NCBI GenBank assembly: GCA_028703735.1
Contig: JAQVMI010000152.1
Location: 1 to 5,409 of the forward strand
DNA length: 5,409 bases
DNA from: Candidatus Cloacimonadota bacterium
GTDB taxonomy: Bacteria; Cloacimonadota; Cloacimonadia; Cloacimonadales; Cloacimonadaceae
Reading direction: 5' to 3'
Shown here one piece after another: positions 1 to 5,409 of this stretch. A program made the position numbers and the translations under genes. Each line of letters begins with the position of its first letter. The first letter of the stretch is position 1. A model generated the notes under the pieces. It was not told the DNA's origin and searched no databases. It saw only the letters and a program-made list of their open reading frames with translations.

Positions 1-3000
1 TTTTGGTAATGCCCAATAAAAGCTGCTCAAATTGTGCAGGAGTCTTGTCGTATTCAAGTGTTTCGCGGTTTTCTTTCTCCACCAATATCTTATCAACAAT
101 GTCACCTTGCAGGAAACTGGTGCTTCCGCTATCGGTGATACGCACTTTTTTAAACATTTGGCGGATGATAACGCTTACGTGTTTATCGTCTATTTTTACA
201 CCTTGCTTACGATAGATTTCCTGAACCTCATTAAGGATAAGCAATTGCGCTTCGATAACACCCTTCACCAGCATATCATGCGGATCGAAAGGTCCATCGG
301 ATAAAGCATCACCGCTTTCCACATAGTCACCTTGGTGAACAATAATTCTTTTTCCGGAGGGAATCATATATTTACGTCCCGCAAGAGGCTGACGGATGGT
401 TACAGCATCAGCGGAAGCTACGATGCTTTCCTGTTCTTCGGGGACTGCATAAAGCTTTCCACAAAGAGGTGCTCCTGTTTTTACTGCTTCGTCGTTCTTC
501 ACAATAATCTGCATACCCTTGGGAATTTCGTAAGTCATAGCTTTCTGATTTCGTTTTGCAACCTGCACATACTTCTTCTTATTCTCTTCAATAATGGTTA
601 CTTTCCCATCATTTTCGGAATACACCACTTTCTCTGAAAGAATTACGATAAATTGCTTCTTATCATCATCGGTAATTACTGCCACCTTCCCATCACAGGG
701 AGAGAAAAGTCCATTTGAAGGAGTAACAAAGATATCGCGACCAGTTTTCTTCAATCCACCAATGGTAACAATACCATCAATATCAGAGATCTTGGCTTTG
801 TCCTTTGGTACACGTGCTTCAAACAAATCCTGCACACGGGGAAGTCCACCGGTGATATCACGTTGTTTAATAGTCATACGTGATGTTTGTCCCAGAATAT
901 CTCCAGTATGCACAAAACTACCATCTTCCACACGGATCACAAGTCCAGTTGGTAAGGGTATCAAACGGACTGTTCCGTCCTCGCCCACAACCTTAAACTG
1001 AGGTTGTTTCTTACGATCTTTGGATTCGATAATTGTGATATCTCTGGTAAAGGTGATGTCGTTATATTCCTCTTTATAGGTGATGTCCTTAATGAAGTTT
1101 TCATAATGGAGCACACCTTTAGCAGTGGAGATTAAGGGGTTATTAAATTGATCCCAGGAGAGCAGCTTAGTATCCTTGGTAACTTTTTGACCATCCTGCA
1201 CATGCACTGTGGCGGCATATTCCACTTTAAACTCTTCCAGTATCTTACTATCATCCTTTTCGTCTATTACTAACAGTCTGCCCAAATGGCTAACCGAAAT
1301 AAGCTGATTTTCAGGATTGGTAACGGTATTCATCCTATCAAAACGGGTAACACCATCCAGGCTTGCCACTACTTCGGCAAGATCTGTTGCTGTGGAGGCT
1401 GCACCACCGATGTGGAAGGTTCTAAGGGTTAGCTGAGTTCCGGGTTCACCGATACTCTGTGCTGCTACTATTCCAACCGGGTCTCCGATGGTAGCAGGTT
1501 TTTGGGTGGACAGGTTACGTCCATAACACTTTGCACAAATACCCCTATCTGCTTCGCAGGTTAATGCACTGCGAACATGCACAGATATCAATCCATGATT
1601 CTGCAGGGTACGTGCCATTTTATTGCTAATTTCCTCTCCGGCTGCTACAAGTACCTTACCGGTGATGGGGCTAATAACATCATCCACAACTGTTCTGCCC
1701 TGAATACGTTCTGCAAGGGTTTGCACCACTTCGTTGCCTTCTTTCAGCACCGTCATGTGAACCCCACGGGCAGTTCCACAATCCTCTAAAGTGATGATAG
1801 CATTTTGAGCCACATCCACTAAGCGGCGGGTAAGATAACCTGCGTCTGCTGTTTTAAGTGCGGTATCAGCCAAACCTTTACGGGCTCCGTGAGTGGAAAC
1901 AAAGTATTCCAACACAGTTAAGCCTTCTTTGAAGTTCGATTTAATGGGTGTTTCTATAACGTCTGCACCACCGCCGGCACCAATTTTGGTTGGCTTGTCC
2001 ATCAGTCCGCGCATACCGCCCAATTGCTTGATCTGATCTTTACTACCACGAGCACCGGATTTGTACATCATGTAGATGGAGTTTAATCCATGACGTGCCT
2101 GAGAGAGTTCGTTCATCATATCATCTGTGACCCGGACTGTAGTTTTCTTCCATTGTTCAACCACACGTCCAAAGCGTTCGTTTTCTGTGATTCCACCTTT
2201 TTGATGCAGATCGGTAATCTTCTTCACTTCCTCTTCGGATTGTGCGATAATGGCTGCCTTAGTTTCCGGCACTACAATATCTCCGAAACTAAAGGTAACC
2301 CCTGCACGTGTGGCATAGCGGAATCCCAGAGATTTTAATTCGTCCAGGATAACAGCCGTACGCCATTGACCCACGGCATCAAAGCATAACATTGCCAAAT
2401 CGTTCAGCTTACCTTTATCATAGGTAATATTCTGGAAACCGACTTCGGAAGGTATAATCTGATTAAAGAGAACGCGTCCAACCGTAGTTATCAAGTATTC
2501 TGAACCAATTTTTGCTCTTATCCAGGTATGCAGATCTAATGTGCGCTCTATCACTTTATCACCTTTTACACTACATAGCATTTCTTCTGCTTCATAGGCG
2601 GCAATAACGTCATCAGCACCATAAAAATGGCGTAGCTTGTCAAAATCCAATGGAGGCGCAGTTTCTTCCATGGTTAGATAATAGCATCCCAACACGATAT
2701 CTTGGTTTGCAGCCATAGCCAAACGTCCGTTGGAAGGCAACAGCAGATTACGTGTGGAAAGCATCAGCACTCTGGCTTCAATTTGAGCTTCCAAAGATAG
2801 AGGGACATACACACCCATCTGGTCACCATCAAAGTCTGCATTAAAGGGAACGCAAACCATGGGATGCAGCTGGATGGCTTTATTATCGGTAAGCACAGGC
2901 ATAAAAGCCTGAATACCCAATCTATGCAAAGTAGGAGCACGGTTTAATAATACCGGATAATCCTTAATTACTTCTTCCAGGATACTCCAGATTTCAGGCT

Positions 3001-4207
3001 GTTTCTTTTCGATAAGCTTCTTGGCGTTCTTTACCTTGTCCACTTCACCCATTTTTTGCAGCTTTTCGATTAGATAGGGCTTGAATAGTTCCACGGCCAT
3101 ATCTTTGGGGATACCGCACTGATAAAGCTTTAGTTCCGGACCCACTGTGATAACTGACCGTCCCGAATAATCAACGCGCTTACCCAGTAAATTCTGGCGA
3201 AAACGACCTTGCTTACCTTTAAGCTGATCAGTCAGCGATTTAAGGGGTCTGTTTCCGCGTCCACGAACCGGACGAGCCTTGCGGCTATTGTCTATAAGTG
3301 CGTCAACCGCTTCTTGCAGCATCCGCTTTTCGTTGCGGAGAATAACCTCGGGTGCTCTGATTTCTAACAATCCTTTCAGACGGTTATTACGAGTTATCAC
3401 TCTGCGGTAAAGATCGTTAAAATCTGCCGTAGCAAAGCGACCACCCTCAAGCGGGACAAGGGGTCTAAGCGTAGGAGGCAATACAGGCAGAGCTTCCATT
3501 ATCATATGCTCTGGCTTATTACCGCTTTTTATAAATGCATCCACAATCTTCAGTTTGTTGATCAGCTTTTGCTTACGCAAGGCAGATTCTTCAAATTTGA
3601 GACGGGTTCTAAGATCAAGAGCATCATTCTTCAAATTTATCCGAACCAGCAGTTCTTTGATAGCTTCTGCACCCATCAGGGCAATGAAGTTATCTCCTAC
3701 CTTATCTCTAATTTCATAGTATTCATCTACTTCCAATAGCTCCATCTTCTCGTAGGGGCTATCACCGGGATCAATTACTATGTAAGATTCGTAATAAAGA
3801 ACCCTTTCCAAATCCTTAATCGTCATATCAAGAATTGTACCAATTTTACTGGGGGCACTTTTCACGAACCAAATATGGGCGATTGGAACCGCAAGATCTA
3901 TGTGTCCCATACGAGTTCTACGTACGCGGGAGGTTGTTACCAACACATTACAGCGATCGCAAACTGTGTTCTGGAACCGTTTCTTTTTATACTTACCGCA
4001 GGCGCATTCATAATCCCTTTCAGGACCAAAAATTCGCTCGCAGAACAAGCCATCTTTTTCTGGCTTCAAGGTTCGATAGTTCAGAGTATCCGGTTTGGTT
4101 ACTTCTCCATGAGACCATTCGCTTACGATTGTTTCCGGTGAGGCAATCTTGATGCGTACTGCATCATATTCGTTGGGTCTAATTTCACGTCTTGTATCTT
4201 TTAACAC
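1..4207 (-). CDS. rpoC: DNA-directed RNA polymerase subunit beta' (3' end outside window)
   Basis: This encodes the beta' subunit, which carries the catalytic Mg site of RNA polymerase. The first 1402 residues are visible and the frame is still open at the left edge, ending at LLGITK, the point where the conserved C-terminal block normally begins. Translation starts at GTG (4207-4205), chosen for its Shine-Dalgarno and because the N-terminus (LASP/IASP, EWSHGEV, NYRTLKPE) aligns with the family. Seen in order: first zinc site C68, C70, C83, C86; clamp helices that bind sigma (about DFNDLYRRV to ALIDNSRKA); KGKQGRFRQNLLGKRVDYSG; active-site NADFDGD at 456-462 with D458, D460 and D462 as Mg ligands; NSIYMM and GARGS; bridge helix (STHGARKGLADTALKTA); second zinc site C810, C884, C891, C894; trigger loop QLTLRTFHIGG with H932; an SI3-like insertion; GGLPRV at 1120-1125; an additional insertion; and VKIDDKHVSVIIRQM. 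Zinc-site and trigger-loop spacings equal those of E. coli. I estimate about 50-100 residues are missing, so the protein is probably longer than the 1407 residues of E. coli beta'. No internal stop or frame break is seen. Confidence 0.99.
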   Translation of the reverse strand, partial: MLKDTRREIRPNEYDAVRIKIASPETIVSEWSHGEVTKPDTLNYRTLKPEKDGLFCERIFGPERDYECACGKYKKKRFQNTVCDRCNVLVTTSRVRRTRMGHIDLAVPIAHIWFVKSAPSKIGTILDMTIKDLERVLYYESYIVIDPGDSPYEKMELLEVDEYYEIRDKVGDNFIALMGAEAIKELLVRINLKNDALDLRTRLKFEESALRKQKLINKLKIVDAFIKSGNKPEHMIMEALPVLPPTLRPLVPLEGGRFATADFNDLYRRVITRNNRLKGLLEIRAPEVILRNEKRMLQEAVDALIDNSRKARPVRGRGNRPLKSLTDQLKGKQGRFRQNLLGKRVDYSGRSVITVGPELKLYQCGIPKDMAVELFKPYLIEKLQKMGEVDKVKNAKKLIEKKQPEIWSILEEVIKDYPVLLNRAPTLHRLGIQAFMPVLTDNKAIQLHPMVCVPFNADFDGDQMGVYVPLSLEAQIEARVLMLSTRNLLLPSNGRLAMAANQDIVLGCYYLTMEETAPPLDFDKLRHFYGADDVIAAYEAEEMLCSVKGDKVIERTLDLHTWIRAKIGSEYLITTVGRVLFNQIIPSEVGFQNITYDKGKLNDLAMLCFDAVGQWRTAVILDELKSLGFRYATRAGVTFSFGDIVVPETKAAIIAQSEEEVKKITDLHQKGGITENERFGRVVEQWKKTTVRVTDDMMNELSQARHGLNSIYMMYKSGARGSKDQIKQLGGMRGLMDKPTKIGAGGGADVIETPIKSNFKEGLTVLEYFVSTHGARKGLADTALKTADAGYLTRRLVDVAQNAIITLEDCGTARGVHMTVLKEGNEVVQTLAERIQGRTVVDDVISPITGKVLVAAGEEISNKMARTLQNHGLISVHVRSALTCEADRGICAKCYGRNLSTQKPATIGDPVGIVAAQSIGEPGTQLTLRTFHIGGAASTATDLAEVVASLDGVTRFDRMNTVTNPENQLISVSHLGRLLVIDEKDDSKILEEFKVEYAATVHVQDGQKVTKDTKLLSWDQFNNPLISTAKGVLHYENFIKDITYKEEYNDITFTRDITIIESKDRKKQPQFKVVGEDGTVRLIPLPTGLVIRVEDGSFVHTGDILGQTSRMTIKQRDITGGLPRVQDLFEARVPKDKAKISDIDGIVTIGGLKKTGRDIFVTPSNGLFSPCDGKVAVITDDDKKQFIVILSEKVVYSENDGKVTIIEENKKKYVQVAKRNQKAMTYEIPKGMQIIVKNDEAVKTGAPLCGKLYAVPEEQESIVASADAVTIRQPLAGRKYMIPSGKRIIVHQGDYVESGDALSDGPFDPHDMLVKGVIEAQLLILNEVQEIYRKQGVKIDDKHVSVIIRQMFKKVRITDSGSTSFLQGDIVDKILVEKENRETLEYDKTPAQFEQLLLGITK
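302..370 (-). repeat. Sandwich-barrel-like protein repeat, conserved family copy
   Basis: Residues 1280-1302 of RpoC begin YMIPSGKRIIV and continue with V1295, G1298 and L1302. This is the copy present in RpoC proteins generally (in E. coli the corresponding segment reads MIPKWRQLNV), and it leads into the conserved SDGPFDPHDML. It is the partner of the repeat at 464-532. Confidence 0.7.
383..715 (-). other. Extra repeat-containing insertion after the RpoC trigger loop (jaw region)
   Basis: After DIDGIVTIGG (ending at residue 1151) most beta' proteins reach the motif corresponding to YMIPSGKRIIV within roughly 20-25 residues; here the tyrosine of that motif is residue 1280. Roughly 100-110 residues, about 1165-1275, are therefore additional. 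Inside are two copies of a DGKV-type hairpin (1172-1188 and 1200-1216, 28 residues apart), then YEIPKGMQIIV (1226-1236), which repeats the normal YMIPSGKRIIV (1280-1290). The frame is continuous and the composition resembles the rest of the gene. The comparison lengths are from memory of E. coli and Bacteroidetes sequences, so the exact borders are uncertain. Confidence 0.7.
464..532 (-). repeat. Sandwich-barrel-like protein repeat, copy within the extra RpoC insertion
   Basis: Residues 1226-1248 of RpoC begin YEIPKGMQIIV and continue with V1241, G1244 and L1248. They match the copy at 302-370 at the same internal spacing (Y, IP, G, IIV, V, G, L), 54 residues apart. The likeness is at protein level; I did not see a long matching run of DNA, so any duplication is old. 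Confidence 0.7.
860..1396 (-). other. SI3-like insertion within the RpoC trigger loop
   Basis: Residues from about 938 to 1116 lie between the first trigger-loop helix (QLTLRTFHIGGAAS) and the second (DITGGLPRVQDLFEAR). The length, close to 180 residues, is about that of the E. coli insertion SI3. It contains two segments with the same pattern, residues 993-1015 and 1083-1105 (VHVQDGQKVTKDTKL and IRVEDGSFVHTGDIL), which look like sandwich-barrel hybrid motifs, the fold known for SI3. It is in-frame protein sequence, and the domain edges are approximate. In E. coli this module moves with the trigger loop and affects pausing and catalysis; the same role here is inference. Confidence 0.75.
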
Positions 4208-4214
4208 GATTGTT

Positions 4215-4220
4215 CCCTCC
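4215..4220 (-). promoter_or_regulatory. Ribosome binding site of rpoC, overlapping the rpoB stop
   Basis: On the minus strand the rpoB stop and the Shine-Dalgarno are merged as TAGGAGGG: the last G of the TAG is the first base of GGAGGG. The spacer to the GTG start is seven bases (AACAATC). This supports GTG at 4207 as the start, since no ATG lies nearby in frame. The short junction implies that the two genes are read from one transcript, with ribosomes that finish rpoB able to re-initiate at rpoC; that coupling is inference. Confidence 0.85.
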
Positions 4221-5409
4221 TATCGGTTCTCTTCATCTTTGATAAATTCTATATCAAAGCCAAGAGATTTAAGCTCACTGGTGAGCACGTTAAAGGATTC
4301 CGGCACTCCGGGAGGGGGTGGATTTTCCCCGCGAGTGATTGCCTTGAAAGCGTTGTTACGCCCATCAACATCATCGCTTTTTATTGTAAGCATTTCTTCC
4401 AGAAGATGTGCTGCTCCATAAGCTTCCAATGCCCATACTTCCATTTCACCCAAGCGTTGACCACCATGCTGGGCTTTTCCACCCAAAGGTTGCTGCGTGA
4501 TAAGGGAATAGGGACCTGTGGAACGAGCGTGCATTTTATCTGCCACAAGGTGATTTAGTTTCATCATATAGATAACACCGACGGTAACCCTTTCTTTGAA
4601 TGGTTCGCCAGATTTTCCGTCGTACAATGTATTTTTCCCGTCTTCTGCCAAGCCGGCTTTGCGAAGTTCAGCCCGGATGTCTTCGTTTGTGGCACCGTCA
4701 AATATCGGAGTTTCCACTTCGAAGCCAAGGGCTCTGGCAGCCATACCCAAGTGAGTTTCCATGATCTGCCCAATGTTCATACGTGAGGGCACACCCAACG
4801 GGTTTAGCACGATATCAACAGGAGTTCCATCCTCTAAGAATGGCATGTCTGCAATAGGTGCCACAATAGAGATAACACCTTTGTTTCCATGGCGTCCTGC
4901 CATTTTGTCGCCCACTTCAATCTTGCGTTTCTTGGCTACATAAACCTTCACCATTTTGCGAACTCCGTATTGAAGTTCATCACCATGCTTGATGCGTTCG
5001 CGGGATTTCTTGTAAACATTATCGCTTTGCTCTAAAGATTGTTTTATCTTCAAGGCTATCTGTGTGTAAATGTAGTCGTTAGTAGCAGAATCTTCTACTA
5101 ATTCCACATCAAGATCAAGCTTTTTAAAATTGATGCGCTTTATATCGTCTTTGGATATCTTCTTTCCAGGTGCAATAAAGTGTGTATTGGTTTTCTCGTC
5201 CCATACTGTTTTTGCCACCTGTCCTATTAGAACTGTAGAAAGCTTTTCTTCTTTGAATTCTTCCACTTTCTTTCTGCGTAAAGCAAGATCAGCTTTTAGC
5301 TTGGTTATCTTGTCCTCGTTCTCTTCTTCCATGTCGCTACCTTCTTCAAGACGGGAGAACACTTTTACATCAATAACCACACCTTCCATACCAGGCTTGG
5401 CTTTCAGAG
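4220..5409 (-). CDS. rpoB: DNA-directed RNA polymerase subunit beta, C-terminal part (5' end outside window)
   Basis: This encodes the beta subunit of RNA polymerase, which with beta' forms the catalytic cleft for DNA-templated RNA synthesis. The frame is open to the right edge (LKAKPG before the internal Met at 5389), so the true start lies outside; 395 residues and a TAG stop are visible. Seen in order, counting from that Met: [12 protein letters not shown] (2-13); a Lys/Glu-rich insertion (about 15-135); [13 protein letters not shown] (160-172), whose K162 and K170 correspond to the nucleotide-contacting lysines K1065 and K1073 of E. coli; [21 protein letters not shown] (188-208); [12 protein letters not shown] (285-296), with the conserved His at 287; and the C-terminal block [12 protein letters not shown] (315-326), SDDVDGR and [10 protein letters not shown], which packs on beta'. 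The E. coli segment of about 55 residues after the GMAA motif is absent, as in Bacillus. The gene ends normally with an acidic tail, and rpoC follows after 12 bases. The identification is secure. Confidence 0.99.
   Translation of the reverse strand, partial: LKAKPGMEGVVIDVKVFSRLEEGSDMEEENEDKITKLKADLALRRKKVEEFKEEKLSTVLIGQVAKTVWDEKTNTHFIAPGKKISKDDIKRINFKKLDLDVELVEDSATNDYIYTQIALKIKQSLEQSDNVYKKSRERIKHGDELQYGVRKMVKVYVAKKRKIEVGDKMAGRHGNKGVISIVAPIADMPFLEDGTPVDIVLNPLGVPSRMNIGQIMETHLGMAARALGFEVETPIFDGATNEDIRAELRKAGLAEDGKNTLYDGKSGEPFKERVTVGVIYMMKLNHLVADKMHARSTGPYSLITQQPLGGKAQHGGQRLGEMEVWALEAYGAAHLLEEMLTIKSDDVDGRNNAFKAITRGENPPPPGVPESFNVLTSELKSLGFDIEFIKDEENR
4985..5347 (-). other. Lineage-specific insertion in RpoB (position of E. 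coli beta SI2)
   Basis: Between VIDVKVFSR and the conserved [15 protein letters not shown] there are about 120 extra residues, compared with Bacillus-type beta subunits, which pass directly from one to the other as I recall them. The segment starts with a run of acidic residues ([13 protein letters not shown]), followed by a Lys/Glu-rich stretch ([19 protein letters not shown]) likely to be a helix or coiled coil, and ends with another helical stretch ([24 protein letters not shown]). Its place matches the insertion called SI2 in Proteobacteria, and FCB bacteria carry one too. It is an in-frame part of rpoB, and the edges given are approximate. Confidence 0.75.

Noticed and set aside
464..694. 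Additional zinc-binding site in the RpoC insertion (Cys1171 and the Cys in APLCGKL)
   Set aside because: There are only two isolated cysteines far apart, with no CxxC pair.
383..715. Intein or mobile element inside rpoC
   Set aside because: The extra segment is too short for an intein. It has no intein-type Cys/Ser start or His-Asn end, no inverted or direct repeats at its edges, and looks like lysine-rich beta structure similar to its neighbours.
594..1001. Plus-strand open frame of 135 codons
   Set aside because: It lies fully antisense to rpoC, shows no recognisable domain, and the rpoC frame on the other strand matches a universal family residue by residue. The same holds for the other plus-strand frames in the window.
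1..4207. Possible broken or frameshifted rpoC, or an unannotated gap on the minus strand
   Set aside because: Translation from the GTG gives one continuous frame to the window edge. Zinc, active-site and trigger-loop residues keep E. coli-like spacing, and the codon phase at base 2 agrees with the start at 4207. It is simply cut by the window.
4564..4773. Minus-strand open frame of 69 codons inside rpoB
   Set aside because: It is an out-of-frame shadow of the conserved rpoB sequence.

Overview
This window is ordinary bacterial housekeeping DNA. It holds the 3' part of rpoB (RNA polymerase beta subunit) and most of rpoC (beta' subunit), both on the minus strand, as in the usual bacterial rpoBC operon. 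Both genes run off the window: rpoB lacks its 5' part at the right edge, and rpoC lacks its 3' end at the left edge. There is almost no non-coding DNA. The only gap is 12 bases between the rpoB stop (TAG, 4222-4220) and the rpoC start (GTG, 4207-4205), and it carries most of a strong Shine-Dalgarno sequence. I see no RNA genes, mobile elements, CRISPR arrays, promoters or terminators.

Layout from right to left, in the direction of transcription: 5409-4220 encodes the last 395 residues of RpoB, including a charged lineage-specific insertion, the nucleotide-binding [12 protein letters not shown] segment and the conserved C-terminal region that meets beta'. 4207-1 encodes the first 1402 residues of RpoC: N-terminal zinc site, clamp helices, active-site NADFDGD loop, bridge helix, second zinc site, trigger loop, a long chain of sandwich-barrel-like segments and the start of the C-terminal region. 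The rpoC frame stays open from the GTG to the window edge, with motif spacing that closely matches E. coli, so I see no frameshift or decay. Together with alpha and omega (not in the window) the two products form the RNA polymerase core. RpoB and RpoC build the active centre between them.

Organism: a bacterium. The beta subunit insertion, the LTLRTFH trigger-loop sequence, the SI3-like insertion and the wording of the C-terminal RpoC region resemble the Fibrobacteres-Chlorobi-Bacteroidetes (FCB) superphylum. A member such as Cloacimonadota is a reasonable guess from memory, but not proven here. The most notable feature is an extra stretch of about 100 residues in RpoC just after the trigger loop, made of short internally repeated beta-type motifs. 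I found no previously undescribed system.
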